A DNA stretch of 64,000 bases from Acidimicrobiaceae bacterium (GTDB lineage Bacteria; Actinomycetota; Acidimicrobiia; Acidimicrobiales; Aldehydirespiratoraceae), in the NCBI GenBank assembly GCA_016845585.1, contig JAERSO010000022.1, positions 62,001-126,000 on the forward strand, given 5' to 3'. A model generated the notes under the pieces. It was given only the letters and a program-made list of their open reading frames with translations, did no database searches and was not told where the DNA came from. The position numbers and the translations under genes were made by a program. Position 1 is the stretch's first letter. Every line of letters starts with the position of its first letter. Shown in pieces: positions 12,940 to 20,644 of this stretch.

Positions 12940-13692
12940 TCACCCGGTTCTCCGGGTATTCAGCCAGGCGATCACCTCGCGAGCCAAGGCCGCGGCGTGT
13001 TCGGGGGCCGAGAAGAGGTGATCCGACCCCGGAATCGTCACCAGTGTGCCGTCGGTGGCGGCCGCCGCGAGCCGGGTGGTCTGATTCGCCCCGACGACGC
13101 TGTCCGCTCCCGCGGCGACGACGAGGACGGGAATGTCCAGGTCGCTCACCGCCGCGGTCACATCATCGTCCGCCAGTTGCTCGAGGAACGGCCGGCCGAC
13201 CATGAACGGCCGACCCCCGATACTGACTTCGATGCTCCCTTCCTCATCGGGCGTGGCCCCCCGGAACAGGTGGCGGACGTGTTCGGTGTCGGCGGGCGCC
13301 CCGACGAGCACCAACTCGGTCACGGTGTGGAGACGGTGGGCGGCCAGCGCAGCCGCGGCACCACCCAGGCTGTGCCCGATGAGCAGGCATGGTCCGGCGT
13401 TGCGCTCGAGCAGGGCCACGGCCGCCCGGGTGATGTCGCCGACCTCGGTGCCGACCGTGGTGTCCACGAAGTCTCCCTCGCTGCCGCCGATGCCGGTGAA
13501 GTCGAACGTCAGCGTGAGCCACCCGGCCTCCGACAGGCGGCGGGCGAGTCGGGCGATGGTGTGGAGGTCCTGGCCACAGGTGAAGCAGTGAGCCAACACC
13601 GCCGAGCCGTGAACCGGACCGTCGGGCCGCCGGATCAGGCCGGCGAGTTGGGCCCCGGCTGCCCCGACGAAGGTCATCTTCTCGCTCCGCAT
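12940..13692 (-). CDS. Alpha/beta hydrolase, serine type
   Basis: Soluble alpha/beta-fold hydrolase of about 250 aa, related to the hydrolase half of the hydrolase-OsmC fusions, but here without the OsmC domain. The nucleophile elbow GHSLGG, the acid in AAGADSVV and the histidine in GSDHLFS form the expected triad. The oxyanion-side AHCFTCGQD segment has the cysteine typical of this subgroup. The start is placed at 13692, because MRSEKMTF matches how family members begin; ATG 13677 (with GGAG 7 nt upstream) is a real alternative. An ORF running to 13884 crosses the next gene's upstream region and is not supported. Substrate unknown. Confidence 0.85.
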   Translation of the reverse strand: MRSEKMTFVGAAGAQLAGLIRRPDGPVHGSAVLAHCFTCGQDLHTIARLARRLSEAGWLTLTFDFTGIGGSEGDFVDTTVGTEVGDITRAAVALLERNAGPCLLIGHSLGGAAAALAAHRLHTVTELVLVGAPADTEHVRHLFRGATPDEEGSIEVSIGGRPFMVGRPFLEQLADDDVTAAVSDLDIPVLVVAAGADSVVGANQTTRLAAAATDGTLVTIPGSDHLFSAPEHAAALAREVIAWLNTRRTG

Positions 13693-13733
13693 TCTCGGCG
13701 TCTTTCCGGTCGAAACCACGGTTTGTGGCTGCT

Positions 13734-13752
13734 CTCGACGCTCGGCGTCGAG
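13734..13752. repeat. Short inverted repeat in a divergent intergenic region
   Basis: CTCGACGC and GCGTCGAG form a perfect 8-bp inverted repeat with a 3-nt spacer, in the 169-bp space between the minus-strand hydrolase and the plus-strand GGDEF-like gene. It may be an operator or a small hairpin. The rest of this space shows nothing else I can name. Confidence 0.3.
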
Positions 13753-13861
13753 AAGCGGTGTCGGTTGGGTGAGGATCACTCCAGCTCGCTGAGGAAATCG
13801 GCCAGGTCGACCGAAGGACAGAGAACACGAAGACCAGGAACCAGCAAAGGGGGGTCGTGTC

Positions 13862-14323
13862 ATGTTGTCCATCGGACGTTCCAATCATCGCACCGCTCCC
13901 GTCGCAACCGGCGGGTGGGCGGAACTTCTTGAAAGCGAGGAGGACTATGGGGCGAAGCAGGGCTTCGGCGCAGGTGTGCTCCTCGTTCACTACGCGGGTG
14001 AACTCCTGCGCTTCGTGGCGGAAGGCGACCGCTCGATCACCGAGTCGGCCATCCTGGCCATCATCGATCGCCATCTCGGATGGACGGACCGCACCGCGCC
14101 GGTCACCGCCGGTCGTCTCGGCGTCGCGGTGATTCCGGTCGACGGCGCCTTGGCGCTCAGTCGCCGAGCTCGAGAGCTCCATCGTGACCTGCGGGCCTCT
14201 GGTCTCGACGTCGATGTCGCCTACTCGTTCCGACGTCGCTCTGGCGGCCTCCAAGCAGCGGCGGCACGAGCCGACGCTTCGCTCGACACCGCTTTGTTCC
14301 GACGCGCCCAGCAGCGTCCCTGA
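13862..14323 (+). CDS. Small protein resembling a degenerate GGDEF domain
   Basis: A 153-residue soluble protein I cannot assign firmly. ATG 13862 is preceded by a strong purine run (AGGGGGG, 7-nt spacing), so it is very likely translated. The layout follows a diguanylate-cyclase fold: GVLLVHYAGELLRFV as the first strand-helix, then a helix like the one before the active loop (ILAIIDRHLGWTDRTAPV), AGRLGVAVIPVDG in the place of the RYGGDEF strand, and a C-terminal stretch ending in RADASLDTALFRRA, which resembles the usual ADxALYxAK ending. The GGDEF residues and metal-binding acids are missing, so it would not make c-di-GMP. It could be a ligand-binding relic or an unrelated fold. The J-domain gene follows 33 bp downstream. 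Confidence 0.6.
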   Translation: MLSIGRSNHRTAPVATGGWAELLESEEDYGAKQGFGAGVLLVHYAGELLRFVAEGDRSITESAILAIIDRHLGWTDRTAPVTAGRLGVAVIPVDGALALSRRARELHRDLRASGLDVDVAYSFRRRSGGLQAAAARADASLDTALFRRAQQRP

Positions 14324-14356
14324 TCCCCTGTCTCACCCACATCATCGCCGTCCGCG

Positions 14357-14899
14357 ATGCTGTGGGTGATGGACATCCGCGCTGCTCTCGACGAGCTCGG
14401 CCTCGGGCCGACGCCGACGTGGTCGCAGATCCGCGCCGCCCACCGAACGGCGATTCGTCGCGCCCACCCGGATGCCGGGGGGTCGACGATGCGAGCCGCG
14501 CGGGTGAACGAGGCGTTCGACGCGCTCGCCGCGACGACCGATCAGGGAACGAAGCCACTTCGCCCGCCGCGGACTTCCGAGGCTCCGAATCCACCGGCGA
14601 CACCGCGTGCTTCGCCGCGCACCGTACGTGCGCCTGACGGGCCATCCGAACTCCTGTTGCAACTCGCCGAGGTCGGACACGATGTCGGCCATGTCGTCTT
14701 CATCGACCCGTTGGCCGGCCTGCTCGAGATCGTCATCGGCGCGGAGCCCGGCGTCGGTCAGCTGACGGTCGAGGTCGGCGAAACCGGTGAAGCCGGCGTC
14801 AGCGTTGCGTTCACCCTGGAGCCGCTGGGACTGGCCACTCCCCCGCCCATCGGTGAGGTCGTCGACGATCTCCTGCGCCGTCATCGCGCTGCGGTCTGA
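14357..14899 (+). CDS. J-domain protein with unknown C-terminal domain
   Basis: A 180-residue protein with an N-terminal J-domain (residues about 5-60). Helix II, HPD motif (His37-Pro38-Asp39) and helix III (ARVNEAFDALAA) are all clear, so it should stimulate a DnaK ATPase. A proline-rich linker (about 66-95) leads to an acidic/hydrophobic domain of about 85 residues (SELLLQLAEVGHDVGHVVF... to the end) that I do not recognise. It lacks the Gly/Phe-rich region and zinc fingers of true DnaJ, so it is a class C J-protein whose C-terminus likely chooses the client. ATG 14369 is an alternative start. It follows the GGDEF-like gene by 33 bp and is convergent with pfkB. Confidence 0.8.
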   Translation: MLWVMDIRAALDELGLGPTPTWSQIRAAHRTAIRRAHPDAGGSTMRAARVNEAFDALAATTDQGTKPLRPPRTSEAPNPPATPRASPRTVRAPDGPSELLLQLAEVGHDVGHVVFIDPLAGLLEIVIGAEPGVGQLTVEVGETGEAGVSVAFTLEPLGLATPPPIGEVVDDLLRRHRAAV

Positions 14900-14917
14900 C
14901 GACGCCGGTTGGTCCGT

Positions 14918-15775
14918 TCAGCGCCGGCCGATGGTCGGGCCGAGTTGGCCGAGGACCCGAGCAGCCACACGGTGACCCGCATGCGACGCGGCCACACCAT
15001 CGGCCCCGGTACGCCGGCTCATCATGAAGCCGGCGATGAAGCCATCGCCGGCTCCCGTGCGGTCCCGGATACCGTCGACGGGGGTCACGGGAACGCTCTC
15101 CCCATCGCGGTCGGTCAGAACCAGCGTCGGGCGGGCTCCAGACGTGACGATGGTCAGGTGCGCGCCGCTGAGTGGATCACGGGGATCGCAGCCGAGTGCG
15201 CGGTGCTCGGCCCGGTTCAAGATGACGGCATCCGGTTCGAGTGCCTGCACCAGCTCCCGAAAGGCATCGCCACCGATCTCCTCCAGGTCGGCGGATCCGG
15301 GGGCGCCGAGCACCAGCGGGATTCGCCGCTCGCGGATCATGGCGAGAACGGGGTCCATCGCCGACGCCAGGGGATCCACCGCGAACACCGATGCCGGTAG
15401 GTAGATCTGGCGGACTTCGTCCAGAACCGAATCGTCGATCACGGTGATCTTGGCGCTCGCCCCACGGTCCACCAGGCGGCTGCGGCCCCCACGGCCGACG
15501 GTCGTGACCGTGACTCCCGTGCCGCCGAGATGGGAGATTTCGGCATCGACGCCACGATCGCGAAGGTCATCGGCGAGCACATGGCCGATCGTGTCGTCGC
15601 CGGTCTGGCCGACGAAGCGGACGGCTCCCCCACTCTCGGCGATCATCGCCGCGACATTGGCCGCACTTCCACCCCGCAGCCGGGCCGAACGAACGAGGGT
15701 GTCCGCTCCCCGGCGGGGCTCGGTGCGGAGTTGGATGAGTATTTCCTCGACGAGGTCGCCGATCGTGAGCAGCAT
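14918..15775 (-). CDS. PfkB-family sugar/nucleoside kinase
   Basis: Ribokinase-fold kinase of 285 aa. The N-terminal substrate motif is LRGGSAANVAAMIAESGG and the C-terminal ATP/anion-hole motif is DRTGAGDGFIAGF, with the catalytic Asp in the GAGD sequence. The family covers ribokinases, adenosine, pseudouridine and fructose kinases. Without a search I cannot choose among them; the short length and IGDLVEEI start suggest a ribokinase-like member. It begins 8 bp after the DivIVA-like stop, so it is co-transcribed with that gene and probably with the M23 hydrolase. Why a sugar kinase should sit in an envelope operon is not evident. Confidence 0.9.
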   Translation of the reverse strand: MLLTIGDLVEEILIQLRTEPRRGADTLVRSARLRGGSAANVAAMIAESGGAVRFVGQTGDDTIGHVLADDLRDRGVDAEISHLGGTGVTVTTVGRGGRSRLVDRGASAKITVIDDSVLDEVRQIYLPASVFAVDPLASAMDPVLAMIRERRIPLVLGAPGSADLEEIGGDAFRELVQALEPDAVILNRAEHRALGCDPRDPLSGAHLTIVTSGARPTLVLTDRDGESVPVTPVDGIRDRTGAGDGFIAGFMMSRRTGADGVAASHAGHRVAARVLGQLGPTIGRR

Positions 15776-15783
15776 TTCGTGGG

Positions 15784-16113
15784 TCAGCGGGCGACGGCCT
15801 CGGCCTGGGCAGGCGCTGTGTCGATGACCGGCGCCGCGTTCGCCACGATCGCCGCCGCCTCGGCCCTGGCTTCTGCCAGGATCGTCTCCACCGCGCGCCG
15901 CGTCGCCCGGAGCGCGAGGTCCTCGTTCGCGTGCGTGGCGACCGAGAGTTCCTCGGTCAGGCGTCCGACCTCGAACTCGAGTTCTTGTATCTGGCGAGTG
16001 AATGCCGCGCTGAGCGCGGCGACACGCGCATCGACATCGCCTCGTCGGTACCCGAACAGTCGTCGACGCAGCTTCGTCGGGGCTGCAGTCTTCTCGGCCT
16101 TCTTCTTCGCCAT
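15784..16113 (-). CDS. DivIVA-domain coiled-coil protein
   Basis: Small (109 aa) protein with the DivIVA motif RRRLFGYRRGDVDARVAAL near its N-terminus, followed by a long predicted coiled coil (about residues 35-90) and an alanine-rich tail. Such proteins mark curved membrane and division or growth sites in actinobacteria. It is much shorter than Wag31/DivIVA, so it is a DivIVA-like accessory, not the main polar protein. The start ATG at 16113 is set by AGGGAG 7 nt upstream; a longer ORF from 16134 lacks this. It lies between the M23 hydrolase and the PfkB kinase on the same strand. Confidence 0.8.
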   Translation of the reverse strand: MAKKKAEKTAAPTKLRRRLFGYRRGDVDARVAALSAAFTRQIQELEFEVGRLTEELSVATHANEDLALRATRRAVETILAEARAEAAAIVANAAPVIDTAPAQAEAVAR

Positions 16114-16167
16114 GCCGTCACTCCCTGTGTGCATCGGCGAACCTAGCGCGGCAGCGTCGACACCGGC

Positions 16168-17337
16168 TCAGGGCAGGAAGATCAGGGGATCCCGGGGAAT
16201 GCCGTTGACCCGGGTCTCGAAGTGGAGATGGGGCCCGGTGCTCCAGCCCGTCGACCCGACGGCACCCAGCACCTCCCCCGTGTCCAGCTGCTCCCCGTCC
16301 ACGACGAAGATCTCCGACATGTGCGCGTAGAGCGTGGCGATACCGTCCACGTGGGCGATGATCACGGCGTTGCCGTATCCGCCCTTCCAGCCCGCAAAGA
16401 TGACCTGCCCCTCCTTCGATGCGAAGATCGCGTCGCCGGTGGACCCGCCGATGTCGACACCCGTGTGCTGTCGGACCGTGCCGAAGATCGGGTGCACTCG
16501 TGGGCCGAACGGAGAACCGATCCGACCAGCGGTGGGCATGATGAAACCCTCGGTCGATGGTGCGCCCGGTGCGCCGGGGTCGAACCCGAGTGCCTCCTGC
16601 TGCTTCTCCTGGATGAGCGCCGTGAACTCCTCGGCCGAGGCCTCGCGCTCGGCGAGCTCGGCGTACCAGCCGTCGAGGCGGGCATTGAGTTCGTTCTGGA
16701 TCTCGACCTGGATGAGCTGGTGCTCCTCCAGGGTCGCCAGCTCGGCTTCGACTGTTCGCCGCAGGGCTTCGGCCTCGCGCTGCGCGTCTTCTCCCGCGAG
16801 AACGTGTTCCTCGCGTTCGGCACGAAGCCGGCGCAGCTCATCGAGGATGTCGCGCTCGCTGCCAGCGGTGAAATCCAACAGCGCCTGACGCACGGCCGTC
16901 TGGTTCGGATCGCCCGACGCGAGCCATGAGTCGAGATCGTCCGTGGTGCCGACATAGGCCTCGATGGCACGCACCCGCATTTCATCGAGGGTCAGGGCGA
17001 TCTCGGCTTCCGATTGCGCCACCATGTCGACGCGCGCCTGCACCTCGGCCTCGGCGTCGAGCAGGGATTGGCGCGCCGCCTGTACGACGGCCCACTGCGC
17101 ATCGATGATCGCCTGGAGCTCGGCGAGGATCTCCGCGATCCGCTGGTCTTCCTGCTGCAGGAGGTCGATCTGTTCCAACGCAGCCGCCTGTGCCTCGCGA
17201 GCCTCCTCTCGCTTCTTGCGGATGTCGCTGATCGTCTCGTCGGCGCCTGCCGGCGCGGCCAAACCCAGGCAGACGACGATGGCCAGCACGAGCCGGTGGG
17301 TGGAGCGGGATCGGAGACGGGAGGGGGCAGCAGACAC
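16168..17337 (-). CDS. Secreted M23 peptidoglycan hydrolase with coiled coil
   Basis: EnvC/NlpD-like murein hydrolase or hydrolase activator of about 389 aa. An N-terminal signal peptide (basic STHR, hydrophobic LVLAIVVCLGLAAPAGA) is followed by a long coiled coil (about residues 35-240) rich in Glu/Ala/Leu, and a C-terminal LytM domain: SPFGPRVHPIFG, HTGVDIGG (HxxxD) and GPHLHFETR (HxH). All zinc ligands are present, so it is probably catalytically active. I place the start at GTG 17337 because the signal peptide begins there, a TACGCT box lies 38 bp upstream, and the longer ORF to 17487 contains a rare TTA codon and overlaps LCP. It is divergent from LCP. Confidence 0.9.
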   Translation of the reverse strand: MSAAPSRLRSRSTHRLVLAIVVCLGLAAPAGADETISDIRKKREEAREAQAAALEQIDLLQQEDQRIAEILAELQAIIDAQWAVVQAARQSLLDAEAEVQARVDMVAQSEAEIALTLDEMRVRAIEAYVGTTDDLDSWLASGDPNQTAVRQALLDFTAGSERDILDELRRLRAEREEHVLAGEDAQREAEALRRTVEAELATLEEHQLIQVEIQNELNARLDGWYAELAEREASAEEFTALIQEKQQEALGFDPGAPGAPSTEGFIMPTAGRIGSPFGPRVHPIFGTVRQHTGVDIGGSTGDAIFASKEGQVIFAGWKGGYGNAVIIAHVDGIATLYAHMSEIFVVDGEQLDTGEVLGAVGSTGWSTGPHLHFETRVNGIPRDPLIFLP

Positions 17338-17375
17338 GGCGAAGGAGACGGGGTGCGGTTCCGCCCGCCTCCGCG

Positions 17376-17397
17376 AGCGTAATGGCCCGCGCGCGGG
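17376..17397 (-). promoter_or_regulatory. Possible M23 promoter box and GC palindrome
   Basis: TACGCT on the minus strand (17376-17381) fits a -10 box for the M23 gene. Just upstream is a perfect 12-bp palindrome CCCGCGCGCGGG (17386-17397) in the position of a -35, in the 114-bp space shared with LCP. It could be an operator acting on both genes. Confidence 0.3.
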
Positions 17398-17451
17398 TAG
17401 TGGTGGCACTGACTCCCCATCGACCCGCCCACGTGGTGAACTGAGCGCGTC

Positions 17452-18510
17452 ATGACCGATGTCCCCCACGACCCCAGATCGATCCACGTCAACACGGACC
17501 CCTCACCACAGCCCACGGTGGTGCCCGCTGGCGCACCGCCCGAGGTTCAGCCTGTACGACGCGGACCTCGACGCCGGCGGTTCGGGCTCGGTTCGCTGGT
17601 TCTCACCCTCCTGGCGATCCTGATCATCGCCGGGATGCTCCTGGCGGGAATGGCGTGGAGTTCGTGGCGAGGGGTCGAGCGAGTCGATCTCGAGTCTGTG
17701 CTGGTCGGGAGTGACGGTGGCACCAACTACCTCGTCGTCGGCACCGACAGTCGCGACGGAGTGGCGGCGGACGCGGAGAATGCCGGTCTCATCTTCGGTG
17801 AGGGAATCGCCGGTGAGCGCACCGACACGATCGCCGTGCTGCGGGTCGAGGACGGAGTCGTCAGCCTCCTGGCGATTCCCCGCGACCTGTACCTGCCGAT
17901 CGATGGTGGATCTCCGAGTCGCATCAACGCCGCCTTCGCTCGAGGCGGACCCGCCAGCCTCGCCCGCACCATTCAGGCCGAGCTCGGCATCGGGATCGAT
18001 CACTATCTGGAAGTCGATTTCGCCGGCTTTCTCGGCCTCGTGGACGCACTCGGCGGAGTCACCATCGATCTCCCGTTCCCCGCCCGCGACCCGAAATCAG
18101 GTCTCGACATCCCACAGGCCGGACCGGTCGAGCTCGACAGTGCCATGGCACTCGCCTACGTCCGCTCGCGCAACTACATCGAGCTGGTCGACGGGCAGGA
18201 GCGCCGAGACCCGACCGCTGACCTCGGCCGCGTCCAGCGCCAGCAGAAGTTCCTCGGCGCCTTGTTCGCCGAGCTCGGCACGACCGTCAACCCGTTCACG
18301 ATGCTCGACGCCCTCGACGCGGTGGCTGACAACGTACGCGTCGATTCGGGCCTGTCGCTGCGTGACGCCGCTCGCCTCGGCCTGGCCGTTCGGGGCGCGT
18401 CTCCCGGCACGGCCACAGTGCCGACCACCCGGTTCATCACGGACGCCGGCGCCGATGTGCTGCTTCTCGACGCAGGCGCCGGCGAGGTTCTCGCGCCGTT
18501 CCGCTCCTGA
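17452..18510 (+). CDS. LytR-CpsA-Psr cell-wall ligase
   Basis: LCP-family membrane phosphotransferase (352 aa) that attaches polymers such as teichoic acids or arabinogalactan to peptidoglycan on the outer face of the membrane. The layout is an N-terminal Pro-rich cytoplasmic tail, basic RRGPRRRR, one membrane segment (about 45-69), and an extracellular LCP domain with NYLVVGTDSRDG, ERTDTIAVLRVEDG, LLAIPRDLYLPI, SRINAAFARGG and AYVRSRNY, which cover the arginine/aspartate residues binding polyprenyl phosphate. Its divergence from an M23 hydrolase with DivIVA supports an envelope role. Confidence 0.94.
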   Translation: MTDVPHDPRSIHVNTDPSPQPTVVPAGAPPEVQPVRRGPRRRRFGLGSLVLTLLAILIIAGMLLAGMAWSSWRGVERVDLESVLVGSDGGTNYLVVGTDSRDGVAADAENAGLIFGEGIAGERTDTIAVLRVEDGVVSLLAIPRDLYLPIDGGSPSRINAAFARGGPASLARTIQAELGIGIDHYLEVDFAGFLGLVDALGGVTIDLPFPARDPKSGLDIPQAGPVELDSAMALAYVRSRNYIELVDGQERRDPTADLGRVQRQQKFLGALFAELGTTVNPFTMLDALDAVADNVRVDSGLSLRDAARLGLAVRGASPGTATVPTTRFITDAGADVLLLDAGAGEVLAPFRS

Positions 18511-18531
18511 CCGCGAGGCGACGACGTCGAC

Positions 18532-18537
18532 TACGGT
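18532..18537 (+). promoter_or_regulatory. -10 box in front of the APH-fold gene
   Basis: TACGGT followed by 7 nt and ATG 18545. No ribosome site is present, so a near-leaderless transcript is predicted. Confidence 0.4.
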
Positions 18538-18544
18538 CGCCACG

Positions 18545-19711
18545 ATGCAGCCCATCCCCACCACGCTCGACCAAGTGGATGCCCAGTGGCTGACCGACAC
18601 ACTCCGGTCCGCCGGTCGGCTGGCGGCGTCGACCACGGTGACCTCGACGGCCCACGAGCTCCTTGGTGTCGGTGAGGGCTTCATGGGCGAGTTGGCTCGC
18701 ATCGACATCACTCACGATGGTGCAGATGCGATCGGTTCCGTGATCGTCAAGATCCCGACGACCGTCGAGGAGAATCGTGGCGCCGGCCAACTCCTCGGCA
18801 TCTATGAACGCGAGGTCCGCGCCTATCAGGACCTGTTGCCGCGGATCGATGTTCCTTCCCCGGCCGTCCACGCTGCCCTTCTGTCGCCCGAGGCAACCGG
18901 CGCGGCCGACGCGGAGCGGCTCGCCAAGGCGGATCGGCTCCCCATCTGGCTTCTCCGGATCATGATGAAACGCGAGATGAAGACCGGCGTCGTTCCGCCT
19001 GCGCTCCTCCTACTCGAGGACATCCGTGACGCAGAATGCGGCGACCAGGTCGCGGGCTGCAGCCCCGAACGGGCCGCGGCAGTGATGCGCGTGGCGGCGA
19101 GGATGCACGCGTCGACGTGGAACAGCCGGGTTCCGGACGACTGTGAATGGCTGACCCGCGGCGACATCGCGCCGCGGATCTTTCACGCCGTCTATCTCAC
19201 GCATCGACGGGAGTTCGGCGCGCTCGTCGGGGATTGGATATCGCCGCACTCGCTTGGCATCCTCCGCGAGATCAAGCGATCCGGTCTCCAGCGGATCCGC
19301 GACACTCATCACCAGGTTCCTCTGTGTGTGCTGCACGGGGACTTCCGACTCGACAACATGTTCTTCGCCGCTGAAGCGGACGTCAGAGCTGTCATCGACT
19401 GGCAGATTCCCGGCTTCGGTCCTGCGGCGCTTGACCTGGGCTACTTCCTGGTCGGCTCCCTCGACGCCTCGACGCCGGAGTCGGTGATCGATGAGCTCCT
19501 CGGCGTCTACCACGACGAACTGGTGGCGGCCGGGGTCGACGACTACTCGTTTGCCCAGTTGTGCGCGGACTATGTCGAGGGGCTGTTGATAATCCTCCAT
19601 CGGGCCGTGGCCACGTTCGGCGCTCTCGATCTGGGGGAGGAGCGGGGACTCGAACTCGTGAAGGTCTGGATCGACCGCTTCGACGCACGCCTGGCACGCG
19701 TTCCGGCCTAG
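18545..19711 (+). CDS. APH-fold phosphotransferase
   Basis: Kinase-like protein of 388 aa with the aminoglycoside phosphotransferase/choline kinase fold. Visible motifs are a glycine-rich GVGEGFMGELARI loop, the lysine strand SVIVKIP, the catalytic loop LHGDFRLDN and the metal-binding VIDWQ. The spacing and the LLLLEDI segment resemble the ecdysteroid-kinase-like/DUF1679 type more than antibiotic kinases. A small-molecule hydroxyl is the likely acceptor; nothing in the surroundings tells which. A TACGGT box 7 nt before the ATG supports the start. It lies 34 bp after LCP and 10 bp before menB on the same strand. Confidence 0.85.
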   Translation: MQPIPTTLDQVDAQWLTDTLRSAGRLAASTTVTSTAHELLGVGEGFMGELARIDITHDGADAIGSVIVKIPTTVEENRGAGQLLGIYEREVRAYQDLLPRIDVPSPAVHAALLSPEATGAADAERLAKADRLPIWLLRIMMKREMKTGVVPPALLLLEDIRDAECGDQVAGCSPERAAAVMRVAARMHASTWNSRVPDDCEWLTRGDIAPRIFHAVYLTHRREFGALVGDWISPHSLGILREIKRSGLQRIRDTHHQVPLCVLHGDFRLDNMFFAAEADVRAVIDWQIPGFGPAALDLGYFLVGSLDASTPESVIDELLGVYHDELVAAGVDDYSFAQLCADYVEGLLIILHRAVATFGALDLGEERGLELVKVWIDRFDARLARVPA

Positions 19712-19721
19712 CCTCGGCGCC

Positions 19722-20633
19722 ATGTCCGACTCGACTGTTTCTGAAACCTTCGACCCCTCGGCGTGGACAGAGGTCGCCGGGTTCGATCTGACCGACATCA
19801 CGTACCATCGTGCGGTCGACCAGGGAACGGTACGCATCGCCTTCGACCGCCCCGAGGTCCGCAACGCGTTCCGCCCCAACACGGTCGACGAGCTCTACCG
19901 CACCCTCGACCACGCCCGGATGTCGAGCGACGTCGGCTGCGTGCTCCTCACCGGCAACGGGCCATCCCCGAAGGATGGCGGTTGGGCCTTTTGCAGCGGT
20001 GGTGATCAGCGGATCCGAGGCAGGGCCGGCTATCAGTACGCCGAGGGCGACACCGCGGACACGATCGATCCGGCGCGTGCTGGCCGCCTGCACATCCTCG
20101 AGGTGCAGCGTCTGATCCGCACGATGCCGAAGGTCGTCATCGCGGTCGTGCCCGGTTGGGCGGTGGGTGGCGGCCACAGCCTTCACGTGACCGCTGATCT
20201 CACCCTCGCCAGCGAGGAACACGCGATCTTCAAGCAGACCGACACCGACGTCGCCAGTTTCGACGGCGGCTTCGGTTCGGCCTATCTGGCGCGTCAGATC
20301 GGACAGAAACGGGCGCGGGAGATCTTCTTCCTCGGCCGCAACTACAGCGCCGAGGAAGCCTTCCAGATGGGGATGGTCAACGCGGTCGTGCCTCACGCCG
20401 AACTCGAGGCGACGGCGCTGCAGTGGGGCCGCGAGATCAATAGCAAGAGTCCCACGGCGCAGCGCATGGCCAAGTACTCGTTCAACCTCATCGACGACGG
20501 GCTGGTGGGCCAGCAGGTCTTCGCGGGTGAAGCCACCCGCCTCGCGTACATGACCGACGAGGCAGTCGAGGGGCGCGATGCGTTCCTCGAGAAACGTGAG
20601 CCGGACTGGTCCGCCTTCCCCTGGTACTTCTGA
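19722..20633 (+). CDS. menB: 1,4-dihydroxy-2-naphthoyl-CoA synthase
   Basis: Crotonase-fold enzyme of menaquinone synthesis that closes the second ring of o-succinylbenzoyl-CoA. The 303 aa length and motifs fit actinobacterial MenB: NAFRPNTVDELYR, the oxyanion-hole strand DGGWAFCSGGDQRIRG, VVPGWAVGGGHSLH, QTDTDVASFDGGFGSAYLAR, and the C-terminal GRDAFLEKREPDWSAFPWYF. No other men genes are in the window. A TAGCCT box (19709-19714) that includes the preceding gene's TAG stop lies 7 nt before the ATG, so an own near-leaderless transcript is possible. Presence of MenB implies menaquinone respiration. Confidence 0.96.
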   Translation: MSDSTVSETFDPSAWTEVAGFDLTDITYHRAVDQGTVRIAFDRPEVRNAFRPNTVDELYRTLDHARMSSDVGCVLLTGNGPSPKDGGWAFCSGGDQRIRGRAGYQYAEGDTADTIDPARAGRLHILEVQRLIRTMPKVVIAVVPGWAVGGGHSLHVTADLTLASEEHAIFKQTDTDVASFDGGFGSAYLARQIGQKRAREIFFLGRNYSAEEAFQMGMVNAVVPHAELEATALQWGREINSKSPTAQRMAKYSFNLIDDGLVGQQVFAGEATRLAYMTDEAVEGRDAFLEKREPDWSAFPWYF

Positions 20634-20644
20634 GTCGAGTCGGC

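Noticed and set aside
17338-17487. Longer start for the M23 hydrolase
   Set aside because: It overlaps LCP, contains a rare TTA codon and precedes the predicted -10 box and signal peptide.
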